Origin: Cannabis sativa
Taxonomy: Eukaryota > Streptophyta > Magnoliopsida > Rosales > Cannabaceae
Reading direction: 5' to 3'
NCBI RefSeq assembly: GCF_029168945.1
Contig: NC_083605.1
Location: 25,557,280-25,621,279, forward strand
DNA: 64,000 nucleotides
In this document: one piece after another, positions 1 to 11,606 of the stretch
How the letters are laid out: each line of letters begins with the position of its first letter
Numbering within the stretch: the first letter of the stretch is position 1
Translations under genes and position numbers: made by a program
Notes under the pieces: model-generated
Seen by the model: only the letters and a program-made list of their open reading frames with translations
Told to the model about the DNA's origin: nothing
Database searches by the model: none

Positions 1-1378
1 GAGGAGGTGCTTCCGGGAGAAGGCCAAGGGAAGCAGTGGGACTTCTCAGAGGAAGTTGCTGAGGGTGCGGGAGAGCCCCGAGCCCTTCCGGAGGAAGCTG
101 AGGAAGGCGAAGAGGAGCCTGAGGTGGCTCTGATTCGTAAGCGCAAGGGCAAAATGATTGCCCAGGACGAGCCCAAGAAGCCTCGGAGAGCCGACACTCC
201 TGCTCATGGTCTTGACGACGGGGTCTCCCCCATGGAAGAAAATCCTGCTCCTCCCAACATCGTGCTTACTCCGGTTCCGGGGGATGAGGTGAGGCAAGAG
301 CTTCGGATAGCCAAGCATAACTATGCTATGGACGAGTACTCCCGGGGGTACGCCGAGGTGGAAGCCCTTAGGAGGATTCTGCGGGCGGAGGTTGAGGCGA
401 GCATCAACCACCCGGAGTACCAGGATCCGTGGGACCTTAATCTGGACCCCTTATCGGACTGGTTCCGTCGCTTCCTACGGCCCACCTTGGCTCCTTTTGC
501 CGCGGAGATGACTGGGGAGTTCGCTTCTCAGCTTACCCGGTGCGCGCCCAAGCGGTTCGCCACTTGTGCTTCCCTGAACTCCATCTTCCAGGTCCAGGAC
601 CTCAGTCATTCTCTCACTGTGGTATGTACTTCGCAATTTTGCTTTTCCTTTTATTTTTTCTTCTTGAGAAACTTCTCCTTCTTACCCTTGCATTATGGTT
701 CAGCTTGCTGCTGAGGCTGGCCGCCTCTCCAAGAACATCATAAATCATGGCTTCGTTCTGTCCGACTTTGGTGACATGAACGATGTCAGGAAGGTCCTTC
801 AGGACCTCACAGCGGAGAGGCAGATCTACCAGGAGGCTGCCGAGCGCCAGGAGGCGGCTGCCAAGGCCAAGGAAGAGGAGGCCAAACGGAGGGAGGCTCA
901 GGCGGAAGCCATGATCCGGGACGAGGCCCAGCGGAGGGACAGGATGGAGGCCCAACACCAGGAGGAACTGAGGGCTCAAAGCGAGGCTGCTGATAAGGCC
1001 AGGCGAGACCTCCGGGAGGCCAGGGAGGCTTTGGATGAAATGGTCGCCAATGTGAGATCTTTAGAGGAAACTCACCAGGCGAACATAGAGTCCAAGGCCG
1101 CTCTAGCTGCGGAGCTGAAGGAGCTCAGGGACTTCAAAGAACAATCCATTAAGAAGGCCAAAAGAGCCGAGCTCCTCTCTCCTGTTTCCTGCGCTCGGTG
1201 TCCGAAGCGCTTTGACGATGGAGTCTACATGGCTTGGTCCACCAACGACCAAAATATCAAGCTTACTTTTTATCCCAAACCCGAGGTAATGATTGCAAAA
1301 TTTCGGGAAAAGAAGAAGAAGCTTGATGCCGTGTTAGAGGCACGTATCGGACCTCGCCTTCCTCCGCGCGCTGACTGA
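1..1378 (+). CDS. Antisense accessory protein of element A, 3' exons
   Basis: The reading frame is already open at base 1, so upstream exons are missing. Exon 1-621 ends in phase 0 at a GTATGT donor (622). The intron closes with TTCAG at 703, and exon 704-1378 continues in frame to TGA. The first exon encodes an acidic Glu-rich stretch, a basic Lys/Arg patch that could be a nuclear signal, then a compact Trp/Pro-rich block. The second encodes a long charged coiled coil (about residues 30-150 of that exon), a CxxC pair, and a conserved C-terminus rich in Lys and Arg. It is collinear with the gene at 12255-15305 in B and, unlike that copy, has no frameshift here. It runs opposite to gag-pol, so its intron is not removed from the element's genomic RNA. 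Function unknown. Extra ORFs of this kind are known from Tat elements. Confidence 0.75.
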
Positions 1379-1532
1379 GCTGCTGTACAACCGACCCAGT
1401 ATAACCAAGATTCCACCCGGTTCTTTTATTATTCTCTTTTCTTCTTTTTTTTTTTGTACATATTTGCTGCTGCCTTAGAACAATATATATAGGTAGCAGT
1501 TTTTATTCGAAGGGGAGACAATTATATTCTAA

Positions 1533-1716
1533 GGCCTGTCCCCGGGCCATTTATATGTATATGACCTGCCCTTTGGGCCAGGATATATATTTTTTTTTTT
1601 ATGTGATCTTTCTTTTGCCACATACTTATGTTTTTTAACCTGTCCTTTGGATCAGGATTTTTGAGCTTATGCCTTTTATTTTTGTGCATACTTTTTGACC
1701 TGCCCTTTGGGTCAGG
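1533..1716 (+). repeat. Hairpin repeat array between convergent genes (A)
   Basis: Four spaced units of the type CCTGCCCTTTGGGTCAGG occur at about 1533, 1565, 1639 and 1699, separated by T-rich and AT-rich spacers. Each can fold into a short GC stem with a TTT loop. The array lies in the only gap between the end of the plus-strand accessory gene (1378) and the end of the minus-strand pol (1883). A role as a shared 3' end or transcription-stopping region is inference. B has the same array at 15451-15626. The rest of 1379-1882 is T-rich with no ORF. Confidence 0.6.
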
Positions 1717-1882
1717 ATATTTTACTTAGTTTGTTTTTCTGTTTGTTCGTGCGGTATACCCTAGTACCCCACTGAGTGGCATAGAAACTTTGTTTTTAAG
1801 GCACTCAGTTTTATTTAATATATAGAGGAGGTATACATTTGGACGGTACAAACCCTTTGAACAAAGTCTAAGTTTTATTTCG

Positions 1883-4800
1883 CTACTGGTAATATTTTCT
1901 GAGGTGATCGGCATTCCAGGCTCTTGGGACGGTGGTTCCGTCCATTCTTTTTAGTTTGTAAGTGCCGGAACCGATCTCGTCCTCGATCTCATATGGTCCT
2001 TCCCAATTTGGTCCAAGTACCCCCACTCCGGGTTCTTGGGTGGCTGGGAAAACCCTTCTTAGGACCATATCCCCAATAGCGAATTTTCTGTTTTTAACCT
2101 TAGAGTTAAAATACTTGGTCACCTTCTTTTGATAAGCAGCCATCCGTATTTGAGACTCATCCCGGAGTTCTTCGACTTGATCCAAAGCTTCTTGGAGCAG
2201 TCCCTGATTAGTGGCAGGATCGTAAGTCGTCCTCCTGTGGGATGGGAATAATGTTTCTACCGGGACCATTGCTTCACAACCGTACGCCATTGAGAAAGGC
2301 GAGTGGCCGGTTGTGGTTCTGGGGGTCGTCCGGTAGGCCCATAATACCCTTGGCAATTCTTCAGGCCAGTTATTTTTGCAGGCCAACAGCTTCTTTTTCA
2401 AGGTGACTTTTAGGATTTTATTGACCGCTTCCGCCTGGCCATTTGTTTGAGGCATGGCTACCGCGGAGAAGCTTTTCACTACTCCGTGTTGGTTGCAGAA
2501 GTCAGTAAATTCCTCGCAATCAAATTGCTTTCCATTGTCTGAGACTATTTTGTGAGGCAAGCCGTATCGACACACTATGTTTTTGATAACAAAGTCCAAT
2601 GCCTTCTTGGCAGTTATTGTCTTCATGGGCTCAGCCTCTGTCCATTTAATGAAGTAGTCTACTGCTACTATTGCATACTTTACCCCTCCTTTCCCTGTAG
2701 GTAGAGACCCGATGAGATCTATTCCCCAGACCGCGAAGGGCCAAGGACTGGTCATCAGGGTGATCTCGTTTGGAGGAGCTCTCGGTATGTTCGCGTACCT
2801 TTGGCACGAGTCACACTTTTGGACATAGTCTATACAATCTTTTTTCATTGTTGGCCAGAAGTACCCTTGCCTCAATATTTTCTTTGAGAGGCTGGGCCCT
2901 CCCGTATGATCTCCACAGAACCCTTCATGGACCTCTAGCATGATTTTTCTAGCTTCAGGGTCCGATACACACCTTAAATAAGGCATGCTGAGTCCTCTCC
3001 GGTAGAGAATTTGGTCCATCATTACATAACGATGAGCCTGATACTGAATCTTTCGAGACAGTGCCCTCTCTTGGGGCAACTCACCTGTGGTTATGTATTT
3101 TATGATGGGGACCATCCAGCTGGGTTCTTGCCCAACCGTTAGTGTGGTCTCTTTTATTTTGATGCTTGGCTCTGCCAAGCGTTCCACTGGTACTACCCCC
3201 AGCTCTTCGATTTTGCTATCCGAGGCTAACTTAGCCAGACAGTCCGCGTGAGCGTTCTTTTCTCGGGGGATTCTTTCTATTTTATAGTCCGCGAACTCGT
3301 GGAGCAGTTCTCGGACTATTGTTACGTACGCGGCCATCCGCTCGCCGCGAGTTTGGTATTCTCCGGAAACCTAGTTTACGACCAGTTGAGAGTCACTGTA
3401 GACTTCTACTCTTTTGGCTCCTACAGCTTTTGCCAATTTCAGCCCTGCTATCAGGGCTTCATATTCGGCTTCATTGTTTGAAGCTGTGAAGTCAAATCGG
3501 AGTGCCGCCTGGAGCCGCAGTCCAGTTGGTGATATCATAGCCACTCCGGCTCCTGAACCGTTCTCATTAGAAGCTCCGTCTATAAATACCCTCCAGGTGG
3601 GGATTGGTGGTACCGGCGTATTTGCTGTTGCCTCGGCTTCGTTGCATTCAGTAATGAAGTCTGCCAAGGCTTGGCCTTTTATGGAAATCCGGGGGACGTA
3701 GTGTAAGTCGAATTGACTTAGCTCCATCGCCCACTTGAGGAGTCTTCCGGATGCTTCAGGCTTCTGGAGAACTTGTCGGAGCGGATGATTGGTTAGGATT
3801 TTGATTGGATGGGCTTGGAAGTATGGCCTCAGCTTCCTTGACGCCATCAGGAGGCAGAATACTAATTTTTCAATGACCGGGTACCTTGTCTCAGCCCCTA
3901 TCATGCGCTTACTGACATAGTACACGGGATGCTGAGTTTTCTCTTCCTCCAGGACCAGGGCAGCGCTGACCGCGTGCTCGGAGACGGCCAAGTAAAGAAA
4001 CAAGTCTTCTCCAAGGACGGGTTTCGATAGGATAGGGGGTTTGGCCATGTGGTCTTTTAACCTCTTGAATGCCTCCTCGCATTCATCCGACCATTCGAAC
4101 TTTTGGCATTTCTTTAGCACGTTGAAGAAAGGTATGCACTTGTCCGTGGATCGTGAGATAAAGCGACTCAGTGCGGCTACCTTTCCGGTCAAGTTCTGCA
4201 CGTCTTTATGCTTTTTGGGGGATGGCATGTCCAGGAGAGCCTGGATTTTTTCCGGGTTTGCTTCAATCCCCCTTTGGCTGACTATGAAACCCAGGAATTT
4301 TCCTGACTTGACCCCAAAGGTGCACTTTTTTGGGTTGAGCTTCATACCGTATCTCCGAATGACTTCAAAACATTCTTCTAAGTCGCTTGCATGGCTGTTG
4401 CATGCTTTGGATTTGACGAGCATGTCGTCCACGTATACCTCCATGTTTCGTCCCAGGAGGCTTTTAAACATCCGGTTAACCATTCGTTGATAGGTTGCTC
4501 CGGCGTTTTTCAGTCCGAAAGGCATGACTAGGTAGCAGTATACCCCCTTATCGGTCCTGAAGCTAGTGCATTCTTGGTCTGCCGTGTGCATTTTTATTTG
4601 GTTGTACCCAGCATAGGCATCCATGAAAGACAACAGTTTGAATCCGGACGTGGCGTCTACCATTTGGTCGATCTTGGGTAGCGGGAAGCAGTCCTTTGGA
4701 CAAGCTTTGTTTAGATCAGTGAAGTCTATACAAACTCGCCAAGTCCCGTTCGGCTTGGGCACCAGGACCGGATTGGCCAGCCATTCCGGATAGTATACGT

Positions 4801-5830
4801 CGCGGATCATGCCGCTGGACAAAAGTTTGTCCACCTCTTTCTCTAAGGCCTCGGCTTTCACCGAGTCGAGCGGGCGTCTCTTTTGCTGTACAGGAGGCAT
4901 GTCCGGGTTGACATTGAGTACATGTGTGATGACATGAGGGCTTATGCCGGTCATGTCTTCTTGGCTCCATGCAAAGATGTCGATGGCGCCCTTCAGTGTT
5001 TTTATTATTTTGTCCTTTTCCTCCGGATCCAAGTTCTTCCCTATCCGGAGTACTTTGGTGGAGTCGTCGTCGCACACTTGTATTTCTTCGACGTCCTCCA
5101 TTGGTTCCACGACCCTTTCGGACCCTATGCGAGGATCCAACTCATCCTCTTCAGCCTTCTCTATCTCACGGGACTCCCGGACCATAAGTACGGGTAGGTG
5201 GGTGGCAACATTGTAACATTGCCTGGCTTCCCCTTGATTTCCCCTCACAGTTCCGACTCCGGCTTCCTGGGTAGGGAATTTTAGGCACAAGTGTCGGATT
5301 GAAGTGATTGCACCAAAGTCCACTAGGGCCGGTCGGCCGAGGATCGCGTTGTAGGCTGTCGGACAGTCTACTACCACGAAGGTGCAATATTTGAATGTGC
5401 TCTCGGGGGTATCCAGGCACAGGGTAACCGGGAGCCTTACTTTTCCCATCGGGATAAGCGTCGTCCCGTTAAACCCCGTGAGCTGTGACCCACTAGGCGA
5501 GAGGTCCGGGTCGGTCAACCCTATCGCAGTGAAGGCTTCTTTGAAGAGCAGGTTCACGGAACTTCCATTGTCAATTAAGACCCTAGCCACCACTTTATTT
5601 GCGATGGGGGTCTCTATGACCAGTGGGTCGTGATGACGAAAACGCACCGTCTTGGCGTCTTCTTCCGTGAATGTGATGGGTTGGTCCATCAGCCGAGGCC
5701 TTTGAGCTGGGAGTTGAGTAACTTCCCATATCTCATTGTGCTTCGCGGCCTCGGCGTATCGTTTTCGCTCCTTACGAGTGTTCCCTCCGATATGGGGACC
5801 TCCGGAGATCATGGCTACCCGCCCATTAGG
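1883..5830 (-). pseudogene. pol: Element A pol (protease, RT, two RNase H, integrase), one stop
   Basis: The protease lies near 5250-5640 with a DNGSS active site in place of the usual DTG. The RT has an intact motif A Asp (LSFMDAYAG) and a YVDD box near 4435. The first RNase H is gypsy type. The second begins near WRVFIDGAS at about 3590 and runs into a single TAG at 3371, where B reads Gln. Downstream the frame stays open to 1883. The integrase keeps its HHCC finger and its catalytic Asp (WGIDLIG), Asp (VSDNGKQF) and Glu (TNGQAEA). Apart from that one nonsense change pol looks complete, so this is a recently inactivated copy. The gag/pro boundary is approximate because both lie in one frame. 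Confidence 0.88.
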
Positions 5831-7880
5831 CCGAGGCGGTAGCCCGGGAATATGCTGGGCGTCACCTGCGGGAGCAGCTGGAGCCAATACTCCTGCTGTA
5901 CCCCCGGTGTTCCCCAGGGCATACCCCCGGCACACGCCCGGATTAAGGTCGGGCAACCTATTTTTGAACCACTCATAGAGGTGGCCCAAACGGATTAGAT
6001 TTTCAATCTCGTCTTTGAGATTTTTACACTCATTGGTGCTATGACCAATGTCGTTGTGGTACTCGCATCTTTTCCTCGGATCTCTCCGGGAGCTATCTTT
6101 GTACAACGGCTGTGGTCTCCGGTAGTGCGTATTTTGCCTAGTGGCGAAGTACACACGTTCCTGGGAGTCCGATAGCTCCGTGTACTGAGTATATTGGGGT
6201 GTGTACCCCTTCTTCTGGCGCTTTTCTCCCGTTCGGGTGCTGCCTTTGGAGGACCTTTTGCTCCTCGACCCCTGGGTAGGGCCTGTTAAGCTAGCAGTCG
6301 GGGCAGCCTGTGAAGGAGCTTGTCCATTCACCCCGGACGGGTTGCCATAATGGGAAGATGCTGGCGCCAAAGCTTGGCCCTGGCTGTACCCGGGGGTAGC
6401 AGAGAACTGTATGCCACTCACTTGTGGAGTTGCGGCCGGGGTAGTACCCGAGGGCGATACTCCGGGCATGTACCATGCTATCCTAGTGGGATAATAGCCT
6501 CCATAAGCCACGATCTGGGCTTCTTCGAGGTTGATATACTTTTGGACTCTTTTCTGGAAGTCCTGGAGGCTAGCAGCCCCTTCTTGCTGCAATTCATTCT
6601 AGAAGGGAGTCCCAGTGCGGATTCCTGCTTGGAGAAGTGCAAGCTGTTGTCCGTCATCAACCTTCTTGGTCTTCGAGGCTTCCTCCCGGAACCTCTTGAT
6701 GTAATTCTTCAAGGTCTCGGTGGGCAGTTGCTTGATATTGGTCAAGGCACTAACCTCCAAGTTAACCTTTCTGGCGGCGACAAGCTTGTCTCCGGAAGTT
6801 GGTCTGGAGTTTGTTCCAACAGCCCACGGATCCTGGTTCCAGCTTTTTGAACCATTCCTCCGCTGACCCGCTCAGAGTGAGGGGGAAGCACAGGCATTTG
6901 GCATCATTGCTGACCCGCATGACTGTCATGACACGGTTGAACCGTGACAGGTGGTCACTGGGATCGGAGTTCCCAGTATATGCCGCCATTTCAGGCATCT
7001 TGAAGTTTTTAGGGAGCTCCGCCTCCAGGATGTGCTTGGCACATGGCTCCCGATCCTCGCTGTCCGAGTCAGAGTCGTCTCCCTTCTGCCTCCGGGAGAC
7101 TCGAGCAATGCCTTTTCGAAGTATGGCGAGTTCCGCCATAATCCCTTCGTTTAACGTACCCGAGAAAACCACGGGCCCGTATCTTTTTTGGTCAAGGTGA
7201 TCGCGGAGGTCACCTTGATTCCCATTGATTTGATTTCTCAGATCAATGGGAGGACCTCTCTGTCCTCTTCTCCCTCTACCCCCTGGTTCCTGGTGCACAG
7301 AAACGCTTTTTCGGTCCCCTCGATCCTGAGGGCCAAGACTCCCTTTTTGGGGCTTGCCCCTCTGCGGACCTTTCCCTTTAGGGAAATCCGAGCGGACCCT
7401 TCGCGGATCCTGCACCTTTTTCTTTCGCCCAGGGGTAGAAGTAGGGTTTTTTGTCTGATTTTCCTCAGCAGGGTACCTTATAGGGCTAGGTTCCCTAGAT
7501 TTTCTTCTTTGGGAATTAGGCGAAGACGTCGCTGGCTCTCTGTTGAGCCCAGCGGTCATTGCCTTGGGGTGCACATGAATACCAGCTGCCTCCATGGCTT
7601 TCTGCATGGCTAGCATCACTTCCTGCATTTTTTGGTTTTGCGCTTTCTGAGCTTCGATCTCGGCTTCATGATCGATAGCTTTTTGTCTGAGAAGCACCAG
7701 CTCTGAGTAACTTCCTTCGTCATAGGCATACTCGTCGAGGTTCCCCTCGTAGTCCTCGTCAGGGACTATTTCTTCTTCTTCCTCGGACTCCTCTGCCGCT
7801 CTTGAGGCCACATCTTCCTCATTTGGATCTTGAGCATCTTCCAGAGGGCGAGGCTGACGTGTACTTCTTGTCTCCACCAT
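5831..7880 (-). pseudogene. gag: Element A gag, frameshifted and with a stop
   Basis: The start codon is at 7880, 63 bases inside the 5' LTR. The N-terminus is acidic, followed by a basic linker and a retrotransposon-gag core (the SAEEWFKKLEPGSV region near 6850). Near 6065 is a Tat-type zinc knuckle of the form CEYHNDIGHSTNEC. Two lesions are clear by comparison with B. One extra base near 6780 shifts the frame so the first ORF ends at 6762. At about 6600 a Trp codon has become TAG. Gag is therefore not made in full. Confidence 0.85.
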
Positions 7881-7921
7881 TCTTGTGAAGTCAAATGCTT
7901 GTTATGTAGCAGCTTTCCTCA

Positions 7922-7940
7922 GCTCTCAATGAAAGCACCA
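7922..7940 (-). promoter_or_regulatory. Primer binding site of A
   Basis: Three bases inside the 5' LTR the minus strand reads TGGTGCTTTCATTGAGAGC. It starts with TGG, as expected for pairing to a tRNA 3' CCA end, and is not the initiator-Met type seen in C, E, F and G. I think a threonine tRNA is the best candidate, from memory only. The identical site is in B at 21831-21849. Confidence 0.75.
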
Positions 7941-7943
7941 AAA

Positions 7944-8723
7944 TGTTGACCGAGATTTTCGGCAACTATTAAAATATGATTATAGTATTGAGCTGTAAGA
8001 AAGCGAGATGAGGATTTTTACGTGGTTGGGGCGTTAATGAGCCTTAGTCCACGAGTCTTTGTTATTAATGGATGTATTTAATACAGATTCCACACTTGAG
8101 GGAATGTTGTCCTCATAAATACAGAGAATGTTCTTGGTGAGTATTTGCTCTTCTTGCTCATATGCAACCCAAGATTCTCGACCCCCTTAAATGAGTTTTG
8201 AGGGGGTATTTATAGTGTTTTGGTGGGGTAATCCCTAGGATTGTTCTTACAAACGTATCTGTAAGTATCCATAAAGTTGGGTATTCCCAATGAATATACC
8301 ATGGGTGATGCATGGTCAAATCCCTAGGTGCTGTAGGGTTTTTATGAGGAATGTCCTTTTTGCCTTGTGATTGACGTGACTCTTCGCAGAGTAGCCGTCG
8401 CTAGACTTAAATGATCATTACTGTGGCGCTGCTGTTTGGGGGTTGTGCCGTCAGACTTTATTGCGTGTTACAGTCCCAACACGCTTCCTCCCATGCAGCA
8501 TTAAATGCGACTTGATTGCTCAGAAGAGGCCTGACACATCCCGGAGAGGCTTCATGCTATACGAGCTTCCGGGAGTACCTTGTACTCCGGGTGCCTCCTC
8601 CGGGACCTATGCCCAGGGTGCTTCCTTGTGGCATACAAAGACTTATCAAATATTTACAAGTTATCTGATCCACGTGTCCCTACTTGACTGGTCCACGTAT
8701 TTTGGGCGAATTCAGGGGCAACA
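7944..8723 (-). repeat. 5' LTR of element A
   Basis: 780 bases beginning TGTTGACCGAG and ending GGGGCAACA on the plus strand. It is the same length as both LTRs of B and clearly similar to them. TATTTATA at 8217-8224 is a TATAAATA box on the minus strand and is the likely promoter of the genomic RNA. Confidence 0.92.
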
Positions 8724-9722
8724 CATACCTATAATATAATATATACACTGTTTAAAAATTATATATGTATATACATATATGCATATAATATATATAATAT
8801 AATATATTGTTTAAGAATTATGCATTTGCATATAACACATATATCATACATACACAAAATTATATATTTACACATACACAAAAAAATTACTAAACATTTG
8901 CATAAAAACTACTAAACACAAAATTATATATTTACAGATACATTTGCATAAAAATTTACACATACACAGATATATAAATGTAATATACCAATTACTAAAC
9001 ATTCAAAGATTGAAAAAAAAAAAAACAAACAAACCTGTAAATTTTTCTGCCAAGCTTTTACGAAAATATCTCCCCCAAAACTTCAAGCATGGAGAAAAAA
9101 TTCATAACTATCAAAGAAAAATAAAAATAAAATGGAAAAATGAAAAAACCATATAAAAAACACATAACCTGTCAAAAAAAATGGCGCTTCACGGTGGCAA
9201 ACGGGCAGACTATGACGGAGGAGGACAACTCGGAGGAGGGGACTATGGCAGAGGAGGGCTGGGCTTAGGGAGGAGGAGGAGGAGGAGGAGAAGGGTCGGA
9301 GTGGGGTGGTGTAAAATGGAGTGGGGAAATGGAAAATATTTTCAAAGTTATGGGGGGGATTATATAGACATTTATTACCGTCGGGACCCGCCGGTATTAA
9401 TAGGGGTTCCGCCGGTATTAATAAAATGGTCAAAATCCCCTGACTAATACCGGCGGAACCCGCCAGTAATAATCCGCTGGTATTAGTCTTTTTAAAATTT
9501 GGGCGGCAAAAATCCCGCCCAAACTATTAGAGGTAGATTTTCCGCCAATAATACTAATGTTCTGCCGGGAATACTAAATTTAAATAAATATTTAATTAAT
9601 TTTTAATTATTCAAAATTAATACCGGCGAAATGCCTTTTCCGCCGGTAATAACCCCATTAATACCGGCAGTTTGGCTCCGCCGGTATTACTTCCGCCGGT
9701 ACTGAGTAAAAATGTTGTAGTG
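8724..9722. mobile_element. Element D: right end of a CACTA DNA transposon
   Basis: Read on the minus strand, the sequence ending at 9722 begins CACTACAACATTTTTACTCA, the signature of a CACTA (CMC/EnSpm) terminus. Inside it, 9375-9710 holds many copies of CCGCCGGTATTA or its complement in both orientations, matching the subterminal repeat arrays of this superfamily. The part 8724-9180 is very AT-rich with short A and TA runs. 9181-9350 is GGA-rich with no gene I recognise. No transposase is visible and the other terminus is not in the window. Element A appears to sit inside it, but the left junction cannot be checked. Confidence 0.75.
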
Positions 9723-10318
9723 TATGTTAGCGCTCCCACTCAATTGTACTACCGTGTTCCCAAAATGTACGTATCACCCTGACCCAAAAGTAGGCTTAAC
9801 TAACAAATCAAAGAACACGAATAACACTCTTGAGATTGAACCTAATTATATCAAGATTAAGATCATTTGATCTAGGATCAACAGGTGATATTGAATTGAA
9901 TAGATATTACGGTAAATTCTAATATATCTAATCAAAGTTCAATATCGGTCCCTTCCGATGTATACTCCATACATCCGATGCTGGTAAACTTTGCCAATGT
10001 CCTGGAAAGGACATAACACTTATCCTAGGTGTAAGAATACCTATCGCTGATTATACCATGTCAGTCTAAATCCAGTATTCTGACAAATCAGAGAATAAAC
10101 TTTCGAACATATAATTAAGATTATATTCCACTGTGTTGACAACACTATAATCATTAACAAATTGATATGTTCTGGACTTAAATAGAACTCATATATTATG
10201 TACATATAATCATGAAATAAATCATGTGAACCATGCAACATTAAATGTTATTTCTGATCTATATTAATAAGTAAATCTGATTATATTGAAATGAGTTTTA
10301 TTTAGGGCATAAAACCCA
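9723..10318 (-). repeat. First third of the C 5' LTR, inverted
   Basis: The complement reads from TGGGTTTTATGCCC at 10318 back to the CGCTAACATA region at 9723, corresponding to about the first 600 bases of the family LTR. It abuts, head to head, the next LTR part in plus orientation at 10319. About 40 LTR bases at the junction are missing. The outer edge touches the CACTA terminus. It could also be a piece of a separate minus-strand copy. Confidence 0.7.
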
Positions 10319-10487
10319 ATAGGATGATTTCCTTTGAGCTTGACCAAACGAAAATAAATGGTGGAGTACTCATTTCACATAGCTGAAATATCATTTATAC
10401 GGGGTTAAGTGTTTTAAGGATAAAATACATTGTAGGGTGTTACGGTAATCTAATCCCTTTACAATGTAGATCATTCATATAGAGGAT
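10319..10487 (+). repeat. C 5' LTR, middle part, left of B
   Basis: This is plus-strand LTR sequence (the AGGATGATTTCCTTTGAG region onward), matching the interior of the E and G LTRs. It ends with AGGAT (10483-10487), the target site duplicated when B inserted. Confidence 0.8.
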
Positions 10488-11267
10488 TGTTGACCGAGGT
10501 TTTCGGCAACTAATAAAATATTATAAAGTTACTGAGCTGTAAGAAATTGAGAGAAGGATTTTTACGTGGTTGGGGCGTTAATGAGCCTTAGTCCACGAGT
10601 CTTTGTTATTTATGGATGCCTTTAATACAGAGAATGTATTTGGGGAGTGTTTCACTCTTATAAATACAGAGAATGTTCTTGGTGAGTATTTACTCTACTT
10701 GCTCATATGCAGCCCAAGATTCTCGATCCCATTTAATGAGCTTTGAGGGGGTATTTATAGTGTTTTTGGTGGGGTGATCCCCAGAATTATCATTACAAAT
10801 GTATCTGTAAGTATCCATAAAGTTGGGCATTCCCAATGAATATACCATGGGTAATGCCTGGTCAAATCCCTAGGTGCTGTAGGGTTTTTATGTGGAATGT
10901 CCTTATTGTCTTTTGACTGATGTGACTCTTCACAATGTAGCCGTCGCTAGACTTAAATGATCATTACTGTGCTGCTGTTGGTTGGAGGTTCTGCCGTCAG
11001 ACTTTATTGCGTGTAGCAGTCCCAACACGCTTCCTCCCATGCGGCATTTAATGCGACTTGATTGCTCAGGAGAAGCCTGACACCTCGCGGAGATGCCTTA
11101 GCGTTATTCGAGCTTCCGGGAGCATATGGAGTTCCATGTGCCTTCTCCGGGGGCTACGTCCTGGACGCTACCTTATGGCATAAAGACTTAGCAAATATTG
11201 TAAATTTCTTGATCCACGTGTCCTTATCTGGTTTGTCCACATATATTGGGCAAAATCAGGGGCAACA
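10488..11267 (-). repeat. 3' LTR of element B
   Basis: Begins TGTTGACCGAGG and ends GGGGCAACA (plus strand). Same length as the partner LTR at 21853-22632. The minus-strand TATAAATA box is at 10752-10759. Confidence 0.95.
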
Positions 11268-11280
11268 TTTACCCCCCAAG
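11268..11280 (-). other. Polypurine tract of B
   Basis: Directly inside the 3' LTR the minus strand reads CTTGGGGGGTAAA, a purine-rich primer for plus-strand DNA synthesis in the expected position. Confidence 0.8.
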
Positions 11281-11598
11281 CCTTGTTTATTTGAAAAATG
11301 AAACAGGGCTTGTTCAAGTGCCTCCAGTTGACTCCTCGGTTTCCTGGCACGAGCTTTGAGCGCGTGAGGGTGTATTTAATGATGGCTTTTAATGCAGCGA
11401 TTCACTTTTTGCAGGGGTTGATTTGTTTCGCGCCCACTGATTGATACGGCGCATTAATGGTGTCAGACGGATACTCAAACGTTTCCACCGCCTTTATTGC
11501 AAATCGATCTGGTCCGTTAATCTTTGAGCATTCGAATCGTGCGCTTCCCCCACCGTTTGATTGGTAGGTGATGACGCCTGTTCCTCATGTAGCTTTGC

Positions 11599-11606
11599 CT
11601 ATAAAA
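11599..11606 (+). promoter_or_regulatory. TATA box of the antisense accessory gene in B
   Basis: TATAAAAG stands in a 1 kb stretch with no long credible ORF, between the polypurine tract and the accessory gene. It is followed by a pyrimidine-rich leader. A donor GTAAGT at 11805 and an acceptor TTTTTACAG at 12245 would define a 5'-UTR intron of 441 bases ending ten bases before the ATG. It points away from gag-pol, so it would drive the accessory gene and not the element RNA. Bases 11281-11598 hold no gene. Confidence 0.55.

Larger units (their letters stand above)
1..8723 (-). mobile_element. Element A: Tat-lineage Ty3/gypsy retrotransposon, partial
   Basis: This is a minus-strand LTR retrotransposon whose 3' LTR lies left of the window. 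Visible parts, in element order, are the 5' LTR (7944-8723), primer site, gag-pol (7880 down to 1883), a hairpin-rich spacer, and the 3' exons of an antisense accessory gene on the plus strand (1-1378). The order of domains is gag, protease, RT, RNase H, a second RNase H, integrase. The double RNase H and an extra ORF between pol and the 3' LTR are known marks of the Tat lineage. It is the same family as element B, with the same layout throughout. The five bases CATAC follow the LTR, but the matching left flank is not visible. Confidence 0.9.

Noticed and set aside
1533..1716. Spaced short repeats resembling a CRISPR array
   Set aside because: Units are inexact, the spacers are T-rich and similar, the setting is plant DNA, and there are no cas genes.
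2440..4490. Plus-strand ORFs over pol of A (and 16346-17134 in B)
   Set aside because: They are shadows of conserved minus-strand RT and integrase coding sequence.
9083..9433. Minus-strand ORF with a Ser run and repeated LLIPAGP-like text
   Set aside because: It spans CACTA subterminal repeats and a GGA-rich tract, so the repeats are DNA composition and not a protein.
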